Positions 43,439 to 52,575 of a stretch of DNA of 64,000 nt are shown in pieces. The DNA is from Litorisediminicola beolgyonensis (GTDB lineage Bacteria; Pseudomonadota; Alphaproteobacteria; Rhodobacterales; Rhodobacteraceae). The DNA is taken from the NCBI RefSeq assembly GCF_042679605.1, contig NZ_JBHTMU010000005.1, forward strand, positions 62,001-126,000. The letters run 5' to 3'. The position numbers and the translations under genes are program-made. Each line of letters starts with the position of its first letter. Position 1 is the first letter of the stretch. A model generated the notes under the pieces. The model was given only the letters and a program-made list of their open reading frames with translations. It made no database searches and was not told the DNA's origin.

Positions 43439-44496
43439 TGGTCTTGGTGCTGGGTCTCGGTGCGGCGCTCTGGGGCGTGGGGCATGTGATGGGCGCGCCG
43501 CGACAGGCGCGCGTCCTGATGCTGGGCCTTCTCTATGTCGCGGTTCTCGCGGTACAGATCATCTTTCCGGCAGGCCATCCCCTGCGCGAGGCGACCGGCG
43601 GCAGCGCGGCCGAGTGGCTGATCCTCGGCGGTTTCCTGGCGCTTGCGCTCTTCTACCGCGCGGGATTGCGCCGCCTGAAAGCGCGCGCCGAAGCGCGCGA
43701 GGCGGCAGAGACACCGGCGCCGCGGGGCGGCATCTTCCGTCCCGCGGAACTGGAGCGCTATGCGCGCCATATCGTGCTGCGCGAGATCGGCGGACCCGGC
43801 CAGAAGGCGCTCAAGGAGGCCAAGGTGCTGGTCATCGGCGCGGGCGGCCTGGGCGCTCCGGCGCTGCAGTATCTGGTCGCCGCGGGCGTCGGCACTGTCG
43901 GCGTGATCGACGACGACGTGGTCGAGAACGCCAATCTGCAACGCCAGGTCATCCACCGAGACGACGCCATCGGCCAGCCCAAGGTCTTCTCGGCCGAAAA
44001 GGCGCTCAAGGCGCTGAACCCTTATGTCGACATCAAGCCCTATCATCGCCGGTTCGATGACGAGATCGCCGAAGAGCTGGTGGCCGAGTACGATCTCGTC
44101 CTCGACGGGACCGACAATTTCGACACGCGTTACCGCGCGAACGCGGCCTGCGTGACGGCAGGAAGGCCGCTCGTCTCGGGCGCGCTCAGCCAGTGGGAGG
44201 GGCAGCTGTCGATCTTCGATCCGGCCTCGGGCGCGCCCTGCTACGCCTGCATCTTCCCCGAACCGCCCGCCGCCGGGCTCGCGCCGTCCTGCGCCGAAGC
44301 CGGGGTGATCGGACCGCTGCCGGGCGTGATCGGCGCGATGATGGCGGTCGAGGCGGTGAAGCTCGTGACCGGAGCGGGACAGCCGCTTCGGGGAGAGATG
44401 CTGATCTACGACGCGCTCTGGGGCGAAACCCGCAAGATCGCGTTGAAGCGCCGCGCCGATTGCGCGGTCTGCGGAGGCGGCTCCCGGATCGGCTGA
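43438..44496 (+). CDS. MoeB/ThiF-type adenylyltransferase with membrane N-terminus
   Basis: 352 residues. The first about 80 residues contain two clear and one weaker hydrophobic helices (1-20, 26-43, 60-77), unusual for this soluble family. The catalytic domain follows: RYARHIVLREIGGPGQ, the nucleotide motif VLVIGAGGLGAPALQYL, LDGTDNFDTRYRAN, and two CxxC zinc pairs (CYAC and CAVC). MoeB/ThiF adenylate the C-terminus of MoaD or ThiS, or activate them for sulfur transfer. It starts in the dut stop. Partner choice is not readable. Confidence 0.9.
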   Translation: MVLVLGLGAALWGVGHVMGAPRQARVLMLGLLYVAVLAVQIIFPAGHPLREATGGSAAEWLILGGFLALALFYRAGLRRLKARAEAREAAETPAPRGGIFRPAELERYARHIVLREIGGPGQKALKEAKVLVIGAGGLGAPALQYLVAAGVGTVGVIDDDVVENANLQRQVIHRDDAIGQPKVFSAEKALKALNPYVDIKPYHRRFDDEIAEELVAEYDLVLDGTDNFDTRYRANAACVTAGRPLVSGALSQWEGQLSIFDPASGAPCYACIFPEPPAAGLAPSCAEAGVIGPLPGVIGAMMAVEAVKLVTGAGQPLRGEMLIYDALWGETRKIALKRRADCAVCGGGSRIG

Positions 44497-44556
44497 CGGA
44501 CGTTGTCGTCCGGGGGCGGAGCGCTTACCTCTGGCGAAACGCTTCAGGAGATCTTC

Positions 44557-46578
44557 ATGGCCAACCCGCTTCTCGCCGACTGGACGACCCCGTTCGGCCT
44601 GCCGCCCTTCGATGCCATCTCGGACGAGGATTTCCCGACCGCCTTCGAGACCGCGCGGATCGAACACCTGGCGGAGATCGCGGCGATTGCGCAGAACCCG
44701 GAGCCTCCGAGCTTCGAGAACACCATCGTCGCGCTCGAAGGCGCAGGCGGGGCGCTCGACAAGGTCCTGTCGGTCTTCTTCTCGCTTGCGGGCGCCGACA
44801 GCACGCCGCGGCGGCAGGAATTGCAGCGCGATTTCTCGCCCAAGCTCGCCGAGCATTATTCCGAGATCACCAGCAATGCTGATCTCTTCGCCCGCGTGGC
44901 GGCTCTCTGGGACGGGCGCGATGCTCTCGGCCTGTCTCCCGAGGAGACGCGCGTGCTGATGCTCACCCATCGCAGCTTCGTGCGCGCCGGTGCGGGTCTG
45001 TCCGGCGGCGAGGCCGAGCGGATGCGGGCGATCAAGTCGCGCCTTTCGGTGCTGGGCACGCAATTCACCCAGAACCTTCTGGCGGACGAGGCGAGCTGGC
45101 AGATGGAGCTCAGCGAGGACGATCTCGACGGTGTTCCCGGATTCCTGAAAGCGGCGGCGCGTGCGGCAGGGGCCGAGCGCGGGGCAGAGGGGCCGGTGAT
45201 CACGCTCTCCCGGTCGCTCGTCGTGCCGTTCCTGCAGTTTTCGCCGCGGCGCGATCTGCGCGAACGGGCCTGGCGCGCCTTCACTTCGCGCGGTGCGAAT
45301 GGCGGCGAGACCGACAACCGCGCCATCGCCAACGAGATCCTCGAGCTGCGCCGCGAGCGGGCCGCGCTTCTGGGCTACGAGAGCTTCGCGGCCTACAAGC
45401 TCGAGACCGAGATGGCCAAGACCCCCGAAGCGGTGCGGTCTCTCCTGATGCAGGTCTGGGAGCCCGCCAAGGCCCGCGCCCTGGCCGATGCCGAGGCGCT
45501 TGAGGCGCGGATGCAGGCCGACGGCTATAACGGTGCGCTGATGCCCTGGGACTGGCGCTACTACGCCGAGAAGCGGCGCAAGGACGAGTTCGATCTCGAT
45601 GAGGAGGGGCTGAAGCCGTATCTCCAGCTCGACAGGATGCTCGAGGCGGCGATGGGCTGCGCCACGCGGCTCTTCGGGCTCGAGTTCGAGCCGCTCGACG
45701 CGGCGCTCTACCATCCCGATTGCCGCGCCTGGGACGTGACCCGGGACGGGCGCCATGTGGCGGTCTTCGTGGGCGACTACTTCGCGCGCGCCTCGAAGCG
45801 TTCGGGCGCCTGGTGCTCGGCAATGCGCATGCAGGCGCGGCGGCCCGAAGAGAAGACGCCGATCGTGGTCAATGTCTGCAACTTCTCGAAGCCCGGCGCG
45901 GGCGAAGCGGCGCTTCTGTCCTATGACGACGCGCGCACGCTCTTCCACGAGTTCGGCCATGCGCTGCACCAGATGCTGTCGGACGTGGAGTTCGGCTCGG
46001 TCGCCGGGACGAGCGTCGCCCGCGATTTCGTGGAGCTTCCCTCGCAGCTTTACGAGCACTGGCTCGAAGTGCCCGAGGTGCTGCGCGATTACGCGACCCA
46101 TGTCGAGACCGGCGAGGCGATGCCGCCCGAGATGCTGGAGACGGTGCTTGAGGCCGCGAATTTCGATCAGGGGTTCCAGACGGTCGAATATGTCGCCTCG
46201 GCGCTCGTCGATCTCGATTTCCACGAGGGCACGCCGCCCGCGGATGCAATGGCGCGGCAGCAGGAGGTTCTGGCCGAGATGGGCATGCCCGAGGCCATCG
46301 CGATGCGCCACGCGACGCCGCATTTCGCGCATGTCTTCGCAGGCGACGGCTATTCCTCGGGCTATTACAGCTACATGTGGTCCGAGGTCATGGACGCCGA
46401 CGCCTTCGCCGCCTTCACCGAGGCGGGCGGCGCGTTCGACCCGGAGGTGGCGCAGCGGCTCGAGCGGTTCGTGCTGTCCAAGGGCGGCTCGGCCGAGGCC
46501 GAGGATCTCTACATGGGCTTCCGCGGCCGCATGCCGGGGGTCGACGCGCTTCTGAAGGGGCGGGGGCTGGCGGCCTGA
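44557..46578 (+). CDS. M3-family oligopeptidase (Dcp/PrlC type)
   Basis: 673 residues. The zinc motif HEFGH is at His464-Glu465-His468, followed by ALHQMLSD, with the third ligand in EVPSQLYEHW-type sequence (VELPSQLYEHW). The N-terminal FETARIEHLAEIAAIAQNP helix and C-terminal SSGYYSYMWSEVMDAD are typical. It cleaves dipeptides or oligopeptides in the cytoplasm. Dipeptidyl carboxypeptidase (dcp) and oligopeptidase A (prlC) cannot be told apart here. ATG at 44557 follows CAGGAG. Confidence 0.94.
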   Translation: MANPLLADWTTPFGLPPFDAISDEDFPTAFETARIEHLAEIAAIAQNPEPPSFENTIVALEGAGGALDKVLSVFFSLAGADSTPRRQELQRDFSPKLAEHYSEITSNADLFARVAALWDGRDALGLSPEETRVLMLTHRSFVRAGAGLSGGEAERMRAIKSRLSVLGTQFTQNLLADEASWQMELSEDDLDGVPGFLKAAARAAGAERGAEGPVITLSRSLVVPFLQFSPRRDLRERAWRAFTSRGANGGETDNRAIANEILELRRERAALLGYESFAAYKLETEMAKTPEAVRSLLMQVWEPAKARALADAEALEARMQADGYNGALMPWDWRYYAEKRRKDEFDLDEEGLKPYLQLDRMLEAAMGCATRLFGLEFEPLDAALYHPDCRAWDVTRDGRHVAVFVGDYFARASKRSGAWCSAMRMQARRPEEKTPIVVNVCNFSKPGAGEAALLSYDDARTLFHEFGHALHQMLSDVEFGSVAGTSVARDFVELPSQLYEHWLEVPEVLRDYATHVETGEAMPPEMLETVLEAANFDQGFQTVEYVASALVDLDFHEGTPPADAMARQQEVLAEMGMPEAIAMRHATPHFAHVFAGDGYSSGYYSYMWSEVMDADAFAAFTEAGGAFDPEVAQRLERFVLSKGGSAEAEDLYMGFRGRMPGVDALLKGRGLAA

Positions 46579-46625
46579 GCGGCTGAGAGTGCTGATAGGA
46601 CGGAGGGGCGTTCCTCCGTCCGCTC

Positions 46626-47618
46626 TCAGAAGGGGGCGCGTTCGAGGGTGAAGCCCTCGGCCTCCAAGAGCGTCAGGAGGCCGTGCGGCCCGGGCAGATG
46701 CGCCGCGCCCGAGGCGATCACGACAAGGTCGTACTCCTCGGCGGCCTCGAGGATCACCGGCATCCAATCCTGGTTGCGGGCGATCAGGAGGCCTTCTTCC
46801 ATCTCGTCGAAGCTGCGGTCGATCTCTTCGCGGCTCTGCTGCGAATGGCGTCGCGCGATCACCTTGGAGAGCGCCCAGCTCTCGCCCATCTGCTCGTCGA
46901 AATAGGCCGCGCGCAGCGTGGCGAGCCCGTCGCCCTGTTCGTCGGCGGCGTAGAGCGCGGCTTCCAGCATCTCGATCTGCTCGGGGATGGGGGCGGCGTT
47001 GAAGGTCCGGAAGATCGTCCGGAAATCCTCAAGCGCCGCCGTGGGCACATCGGCCGCCTCGGCCGCTTCGGCCAGGCGCTGGTCGAGGCCGGACTTGCCC
47101 GCCTGCGCGCCGTCGAGCGCGCAGGACGGCAGCGACAGCATCATCGCCAGATACCAGGGCCGCATCTTGGCCGCCATGAACCCGGGCATGCCGCGCTGGG
47201 CCAGGGCGCTCGAGAGCGCCTGCCAGCTGTCCTCGGACATGATCTCGGGCAGCGTCGTGTCGGCGAGGAGCAGGAGTTCGGGGTCGTTCATCAGCTCGGT
47301 CTGCAGCGTCTCCTGGTCTTCGAGCGTCATCTCCAGAAGCAGCAGATCGGCGCTCTCGAGCACCGGGCCAAGGCGCTGGGCGACACCATCGAGCCGCGGG
47401 TCGTCGACATGGATCGTTCCGACCAGATGCAGCGTCGTGTCCCCGCGGCGCGCGATCCAGTGGTTGCCGGTCATGTAGGGATGGCCCGCGACGGCGGCGT
47501 CGATTTCGCTGCGCTCGCTCTCGGTCAGCGTCGGGCGCAGGTCGGTGCCCTGGCAGGGCGCGGCGGCAAGCGCGCTGGCGGAAAAGAGCAGGGCAAGCAA
47601 ACAGGCGAGACGGCGCAT
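46626..47618 (-). CDS. TraB/GumN-family protein
   Basis: 330 residues. A signal peptide (cleavage after ALA) leads to the TraB/GumN fold, with the first motif LHLVGTIHVDDPRLD and the second GAAHLPGPHGLLTLLEAEGF. These periplasmic proteins resemble Tiki/EreA metallo-hydrolases; the two GxxH elements are candidate metal ligands. Function unassigned. Convergent with the M3 peptidase. Confidence 0.9.
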   Translation of the reverse strand: MRRLACLLALLFSASALAAAPCQGTDLRPTLTESERSEIDAAVAGHPYMTGNHWIARRGDTTLHLVGTIHVDDPRLDGVAQRLGPVLESADLLLLEMTLEDQETLQTELMNDPELLLLADTTLPEIMSEDSWQALSSALAQRGMPGFMAAKMRPWYLAMMLSLPSCALDGAQAGKSGLDQRLAEAAEAADVPTAALEDFRTIFRTFNAAPIPEQIEMLEAALYAADEQGDGLATLRAAYFDEQMGESWALSKVIARRHSQQSREEIDRSFDEMEEGLLIARNQDWMPVILEAAEEYDLVVIASGAAHLPGPHGLLTLLEAEGFTLERAPF

Positions 47619-47705
47619 GGCGAAGGCTCCGGGAGGTGCAGGGGAAACGCGTTCAGGCTAGAGGCGGATCTTGTCACCGGCAAGGCGCCGCGCGAGACTT
47701 GGGGG

Positions 47706-48377
47706 ATGACACGCGAGCAGGACCTCTACGCGCCGGTCAAGGCGCTGTTCGAACGGGCAGGATACATAGTGAAGGGCGAGGTCGGTGCCGCCGATCTGGT
47801 CGCCTGCCGCGACGGCGACGATCCGGTGGTGGTCGAGCTCAAGCTCGGCCTGTCGCTCAAGCTCTATCACCAGGCGGTGGCCCGGTTGAGCGCGACGCCG
47901 CAGGTCTACCTCGCGGTGCCGCGCCCGCGCGGACCGCGCGCGCGGCGGGTCCTCGCGGAGAACCGCACGCTCTGCCGCAGGCTCGGGCTCGGGCTGTTGA
48001 CCGTGAGGCCCGACGGCAAGGTCGACGTAATCTGCGAGCCCGGGCCCTACGCGCCCCGCCGGAACGCGCGTGCTGGCACCGCGCTGAAAAGCGCCTTCGA
48101 CCGGTTGCGCGGCGATCCGAACGATGGCGGGGCCACGCGGCACGGGCTTGTCACCGGCTACCGTCAGGATGCCTTGGTCTGCGCGGCGCATCTGGCCGAG
48201 ACCGGACCCGCGCGGGGCCGCGACGTGGTCAAGGCGACGGGCGTCGCAATGGCAACGCGGATCATGCGCGACAATCACTACGGCTGGTTTTCGCGTGTCG
48301 AGACAGGGGTCTATGCGCTGACCGAGGCAGGGCAGGCCGGGCTTGTCCACTGGGCCGGAAGCTGGGAAGACGCCTGA
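47706..48377 (+). CDS. DUF2161 protein, PD-(D/E)XK nuclease-like
   Basis: 223 residues, matching DUF2161, which databases name as a putative PD-(D/E)XK-type phosphodiesterase. The N-terminal half shows the nuclease-like core: GAADLVACR (metal aspartate), VVVELKLG (ExK) and YHQAVARL (motif IV glutamine). The C-terminal about 75 residues look like a winged helix (RGRDVVKATGVAMATRIMRD, YALTEAGQAGL). DNA or RNA cleavage is inferred from the motif pattern only. It starts at ATG 47706, divergent from the TraB/GumN gene. Confidence 0.82.
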   Translation: MTREQDLYAPVKALFERAGYIVKGEVGAADLVACRDGDDPVVVELKLGLSLKLYHQAVARLSATPQVYLAVPRPRGPRARRVLAENRTLCRRLGLGLLTVRPDGKVDVICEPGPYAPRRNARAGTALKSAFDRLRGDPNDGGATRHGLVTGYRQDALVCAAHLAETGPARGRDVVKATGVAMATRIMRDNHYGWFSRVETGVYALTEAGQAGLVHWAGSWEDA

Positions 48378-48499
48378 GGGAAGCGGTCTTCCTGCCGGGA
48401 TGACCCAAGGTAAGCCTCCCTCGCTGCCACCTTCGACACGGCACCTGTCAAGCGGCCTCGGTGCCCCGTCTGGCGCGCAAAAAATCTCACGGGCGCGTG

Positions 48500-48527
48500 T
48501 TGACAGAAGGTCGCGGCTTCCTTACCT
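48500..48527 (+). promoter_or_regulatory. Promoter of groESL
   Basis: TTGACA (48500-48505), a 16-bp spacer and TTACCT (48522-48527) sit just upstream of the CIRCE operator, so an early transcript would carry CIRCE in its leader. The -35 is perfect; the -10 is weak. A sigma-32-type start from the same place cannot be excluded. Confidence 0.5.
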
Positions 48528-48535
48528 CGACGCCG

Positions 48536-48562
48536 TTAGCACTCGATCAGGGTAAGTGCTAA
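48536..48562. promoter_or_regulatory. CIRCE operator for HrcA
   Basis: TTAGCACTC-N9-AAGTGCTAA, matching the CIRCE consensus TTAGCACTC-N9-GAGTGCTAA at 17 of 18 arm positions. It lies 66 bp before groES. HrcA bound here represses groESL until heat stress titrates it through GroEL. hrcA itself is not in this window. Confidence 0.93.
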
Positions 48563-48628
48563 CGCCCGGCGGATCCCGAGCGGACCCGCTGGTCCCAGAG
48601 ATAAACTTTGAGCCAAGGAGACTCGAAG

Positions 48629-48940
48629 ATGGCATTCAAACCGCTTCATGACCGCGTCCTCGTGCGTCGCGTTGAGAGCGACGAGAAGACCAAGGGTGGT
48701 CTGATCATCCCCGACAGCGCCAAGGAAAAGCCCGCAGAGGGCGTCGTGGTGGCTTGCGGCGAAGGCGCCCGTAAGGACTCGGGCGAGCTGATCGAGATGG
48801 CCGTGAAGGCCGGCGACAAGGTTCTGTTCGGCAAGTGGTCGGGCACCGAAGTCAGCATCGACGGCGAAGAGCTGCTCATCATGAAGGAAAGCGACATCCT
48901 CGGAATCATCGAGGACGCGGCGGCAGCGAAGGCCGCGTAA
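48629..48940 (+). CDS. groES: Co-chaperonin GroES
   Basis: 103 residues. The mobile loop is in SDEKTKGGLIIPDSAKEKP and the beta-barrel core matches Cpn10. It caps GroEL in protein folding. A seven-residue longer frame (MSQGDSK) exists, but AAGGAG lies before the ATG at 48629. groEL follows after 57 bp. Confidence 0.98.
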   Translation: MAFKPLHDRVLVRRVESDEKTKGGLIIPDSAKEKPAEGVVVACGEGARKDSGELIEMAVKAGDKVLFGKWSGTEVSIDGEELLIMKESDILGIIEDAAAAKAA

Positions 48941-48997
48941 GCTGACCGCTCCCCCGACAGCTTTTCCCTCAATACAAGAATTCAGGAGTAATCGAGA

Positions 48998-50641
48998 ATG
49001 TCTGCCAAGGACGTCAAATTCGATACCGATGCCCGCAACCGTCTGCTGCGCGGCGTCAACATCCTCGCCGACGCGGTGAAGGTGACCCTCGGCCCGAAAG
49101 GCCGCAACGTTGTTCTCGACAAGTCGTTCGGTGCGCCCCGCATCACCAAGGACGGTGTGTCGGTCGCCAAAGAGATCGAGCTCGAGGACAAGTTCGAGAA
49201 CATGGGCGCCCAGATGGTGAAGGAAGTCGCTTCCCGCACCAACGACGAAGCCGGTGACGGCACCACCACCGCGACCGTGCTGGCCCAGGCCATCGTCAAA
49301 GAGGGCGTCAAGGCCGTCTCCGCCGGCATGAACCCGATGGACCTCAAGCGCGGCATCGACCTGGCAACCGCCAAGGTCGTCGAGCACATCAAGGGTGCAT
49401 CGCGCAAGGTCGAGAACTCCGACGAGGTCGCCCAGGTCGGCACCATCTCCGCCAACGGCGAAGAGACCATCGGCCGCCAGATCGCCGACGCCATGCAGCG
49501 CGTGGGCAATGAAGGCGTGATCACCGTCGAAGAGAACAAGGGCATGGAGACCGAGGTCGAGGTCGTCGAAGGCATGCAGTTCGACCGCGGCTACCTCTCG
49601 CCGTACTTCGTCACCAACGCCGACAAGATGATCGCAGAGCTCGATGACTGCATGATCCTGCTGCACGAGAAGAAGCTCTCGTCGCTGCAGCCGATGGTGC
49701 CGCTCCTCGAGTCGGTCATCCAGTCGCAGAAGCCGCTTCTCATCATCGCGGAAGACGTCGAAGGCGAAGCCCTCGCGACCCTCGTGGTGAACAAGCTCCG
49801 CGGCGGTCTGAAGATCGCAGCCGTCAAGGCACCGGGCTTCGGCGATCGCCGCAAGGCCATGCTGCAGGACATCGCGATCCTGACCGGCGGCCAGGTGATC
49901 TCGGAAGACCTCGGCATGAAGCTCGAGAGCGTCACCATGGACATGCTCGGCTCGGCCAAGAAAGTGTCGATCACTAAGGACGAGACCACCATCGTCGACG
50001 GTGCTGGCGAGAAGGCCGAGATCGAGGCGCGCGTCTCCCAGATCCGCACCCAGATCGAAGAGACCACCTCTGACTACGACCGCGAGAAGCTGCAGGAGCG
50101 GGTTGCCAAACTCGCAGGCGGCGTCGCCGTCATCCGCGTCGGCGGCATGACCGAGGTCGAAGTGAAAGAGCGCAAGGACCGCGTCGATGACGCCCTGAAC
50201 GCGACCCGCGCGGCCGTTCAGGAAGGCATCGTGGTCGGCGGCGGCGTCAGCCTCGTGCAGGGCGCCAAGGGTCTCGAAGGCCTGACCGGTGCCAACAGCG
50301 ACCAGAACGCCGGTATCGCCATCGTGCGCCGTGCGCTTGAGGCGCCGCTGCGCCAGATCGCCGAGAACGCCGGTGTCGACGGCTCCGTCGTTGCGGGCAA
50401 GATCCGCGAGAGCGACGACGTCAAGTTCGGCTACAACGCCCAGACCGACGAATATGGCGACATGTTCAAGTTCGGCGTCATCGACCCGGCCAAGGTCGTC
50501 CGCACCGCGCTGGAAGACGCCTCCTCGGTTGCAGGCCTGCTGATCACCACCGAAGCGATGGTGGCAGACAAGCCGCAGAAAGACGGCGCAGGCGCCGGCG
50601 GCGGCATGCCCGACATGGGCGGCATGGGCGGCATGATGTAA
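48998..50641 (+). CDS. groEL: Chaperonin GroEL
   Basis: 547 residues, the standard length. Recognisable are the start SAKDVKFDTDARNRLLRGVN, the ATP-site GDGTTTATVLAQAIV, and the glycine/methionine-rich end (GMPDMGGMGGMM). It forms a tetradecameric folding chamber with GroES. Control is by the CIRCE element upstream; a clean intrinsic terminator follows. Confidence 0.99.
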   Translation: MSAKDVKFDTDARNRLLRGVNILADAVKVTLGPKGRNVVLDKSFGAPRITKDGVSVAKEIELEDKFENMGAQMVKEVASRTNDEAGDGTTTATVLAQAIVKEGVKAVSAGMNPMDLKRGIDLATAKVVEHIKGASRKVENSDEVAQVGTISANGEETIGRQIADAMQRVGNEGVITVEENKGMETEVEVVEGMQFDRGYLSPYFVTNADKMIAELDDCMILLHEKKLSSLQPMVPLLESVIQSQKPLLIIAEDVEGEALATLVVNKLRGGLKIAAVKAPGFGDRRKAMLQDIAILTGGQVISEDLGMKLESVTMDMLGSAKKVSITKDETTIVDGAGEKAEIEARVSQIRTQIEETTSDYDREKLQERVAKLAGGVAVIRVGGMTEVEVKERKDRVDDALNATRAAVQEGIVVGGGVSLVQGAKGLEGLTGANSDQNAGIAIVRRALEAPLRQIAENAGVDGSVVAGKIRESDDVKFGYNAQTDEYGDMFKFGVIDPAKVVRTALEDASSVAGLLITTEAMVADKPQKDGAGAGGGMPDMGGMGGMM

Positions 50642-50670
50642 TCATCCGCCTGTCCGACAGGACAGCGAGA

Positions 50671-50697
50671 GGCCCGGCGGAAACGCCGGGCCTTTTT
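50671..50697 (+). terminator. Rho-independent terminator of groESL
   Basis: GGCCCGGCG / CGCCGGGCC, a 9-bp stem with GAAA loop, followed immediately by TTTTT. It is 30 bp after the groEL stop. Confidence 0.92.
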
Positions 50698-50824
50698 CGT
50701 TCTCGGCCGTAAAAAGCGTTGATCTGCCATGCGGACAAACCGCACTGTCAGCAGTGTCGATCAACGTCGGCACAGTCGTTCAGACACGCGGCATGTTCGG
50801 CGCAACGGCCAGCAGGCAGTGGCC

Positions 50825-51793
50825 CTAATACTGAACAAGCACCCCATCCTCACCGACGTCATAGGGTCCTGGCGAAAACTCCGGATAGGGCGAGTTCACA
50901 ATCGACGCTGGCCAGGGAACGCCATTGGGCATGCCGTTTTTTGCGTGGGCTTCTTCCAGTTTGCCGAACGAAATGCCGGGGTCGAGGCCAACCACATCCG
51001 CTTGGAAGCCGCGCTCGTCGGCTCTGACGCAAATCTGCCTGAGAACCCGTTCCGCTCCTTGGGCACCCATGACACCATGCTCCGGAGCAATACCGGAAAT
51101 CCATGCGTCCAAGCCCAGATAGTCGATAAGCCACGCGGCCGTGCCGCGATCCAATTCAGGTTGGCCGATCAACCAGGTTAACAGCCGTTCCGGATCTGGA
51201 TCATACGCTGCAGCATAAACCGCCATATGGTGGAAGATATGCGGATCGCGGGTCTCCTTCGCAGCTTTCAATCCATCACTGTCTGTCAGATCGAAGGAAA
51301 CACGCTCTTCTTTCGGAGTGAACGACAGAATTTCCTCCACCATCGACAGGATCGCCTCCCGTGGGACGCGCTTGTTTACGAAATCGTCTCCGACAGGTCC
51401 CAGAAGCGGCCTGGCTTTGAATTTCCAACCGCCCCTTACGGTCAAGAACTTCTGGACAGACAGGGAATTCCACAAGCCGTTGGGTCCCGGCGGCGGGGCT
51501 GCGTGCGGAATGACATTCCCCGGGACAATCACCCGGTAGAGATGTTCGACCACACCACGTTCTTCAGGCGTCAGGTCTTCGTAGCTTTTGCTGACGCCTC
51601 CGTTGAAGTCCCGGATTGCCAGAGGCAACAGGTAGAATACGCCTCCCTTCGAGCCATCAACCATTCGAGAATTGAGCTGCGCGAGGCCGAGTTCATATCC
51701 TGCCTCGACGCCGATGTCCTTCTGGAAGTACTTGCCCTTGCCATCTTTCAAAATGACCGCGTTCTCGCCGCGTTTCTTCAAGAAGCCAAACAC
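50825..51793 (-). CDS. DUF4274-like protein in a lower-GC islet
   Basis: 322 residues, cytoplasmic. The stretch DPHIFHHMAVYAAAYDPDPE and TWLIGQPELDRGTAAWLIDY fits DUF4274 (a helical-repeat protein often next to contact-dependent toxins). The rest is unrecognised. Its bases are visibly more A/T-rich than the neighbours, suggesting transfer. The gene stands alone between the groESL terminator and the GNAT gene; no toxin partner is visible. The gap 50698-50824 holds nothing I can support. Confidence 0.6.
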   Translation of the reverse strand: MFGFLKKRGENAVILKDGKGKYFQKDIGVEAGYELGLAQLNSRMVDGSKGGVFYLLPLAIRDFNGGVSKSYEDLTPEERGVVEHLYRVIVPGNVIPHAAPPPGPNGLWNSLSVQKFLTVRGGWKFKARPLLGPVGDDFVNKRVPREAILSMVEEILSFTPKEERVSFDLTDSDGLKAAKETRDPHIFHHMAVYAAAYDPDPERLLTWLIGQPELDRGTAAWLIDYLGLDAWISGIAPEHGVMGAQGAERVLRQICVRADERGFQADVVGLDPGISFGKLEEAHAKNGMPNGVPWPASIVNSPYPEFSPGPYDVGEDGVLVQY

Positions 51794-52092
51794 GGAATTC
51801 CCCCAAAAACTGAAATATTCTTGTTCCTTCGAGCCTAATGTTATCCGCCATTGCCATGCAATGAGGGAGACCCCCGCAGATATCCGGGATCGTGCTTTCC
51901 ATGTGATTGGCGTGAAAGCCCACCTTCGCTGCGCTTTGTCCGAAAGGTCTGGTGTACCGGAAGTATTCGACCAACAGCGTTTGCGGCCCGTTCCGGCTTT
52001 TCGCTTCGACTTTATTCCGAGCTGGTCCGGTAGCGGTCGTTGACCTCGCGCGCTCGTCGGGGTTTCGTCGCCCAGAGGTAAGGGAGCGCGCG
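51794..52092. other. 299-bp intergenic stretch, no gene seen
   Basis: Between the divergent DUF4274-like and GNAT genes. No open frame with a ribosome site, no tRNA and no strong hairpin was found. The part near 51840-52030 resembles non-coding remnant sequence; it may hold the promoters of the two genes. Confidence 0.4.
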
Positions 52093-52575
52093 ATGGCGGG
52101 ACGGGATTTCATCCGGGAACTCAGGTCGGGAGAGGAAGAGGCGATCGACCGGCTTCTTCGCGCGGCCTTTGGCGGCCCCGACGAGGCGCAGCTGGTCAAG
52201 GCGCTCCGCAAGACCGGCGCGATGGCGGGCGAGCAGGTGGTGACGGAGGGTGCGAAAATCGTGGGCTATGCCGCGCTCTCCTCGATGCGGGAGCCCGCGG
52301 GCTGGCTCTGTCTCGCTCCGGTCGCGGTCCTGCCCGAGCGCCAGCGGCAGGGGATCGGGCGCAGGCTCACCGGCATGATCGCCCATTGGGCGCAGGCGGC
52401 GGGGCAGAGCGTCGTGGTGCTGGGCGACCCGGCCTTCTACGGCAGATGCGGCTTTTCGAGCGACGCGGCCAAGGGTCTCGAGACCCCCTATGACCTTGCC
52501 CATACGCTGGTCGCCGGTCCGCCTGCGACGCCGGGCACGCGCCTCGTCTATCCCAAGGCCTTCGGCGACGCATGA
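52093..52575 (+). CDS. GNAT-family N-acetyltransferase
   Basis: 160 residues. The acetyl-CoA binding motif A is LAPVAVLPERQRQGIGRRLTG, and the region VLGDPAFYGRCGFSS is characteristic of the YhbS-like GNAT subgroup. The substrate is unknown. ATG at 52093 was chosen after GGGAGCGCGCG; the longer upstream frame is not conserved-looking. Its stop overlaps the next gene (ATGA). Confidence 0.88.
   Translation: MAGRDFIRELRSGEEEAIDRLLRAAFGGPDEAQLVKALRKTGAMAGEQVVTEGAKIVGYAALSSMREPAGWLCLAPVAVLPERQRQGIGRRLTGMIAHWAQAAGQSVVVLGDPAFYGRCGFSSDAAKGLETPYDLAHTLVAGPPATPGTRLVYPKAFGDA

Noticed and set aside
43255..46767. An 1170-codon minus-strand frame opposite the MoeB-like and M3 peptidase genes
   Set aside because: It mirrors the strong coding frame of both genes and has no recognisable domain; it is a GC-driven shadow.
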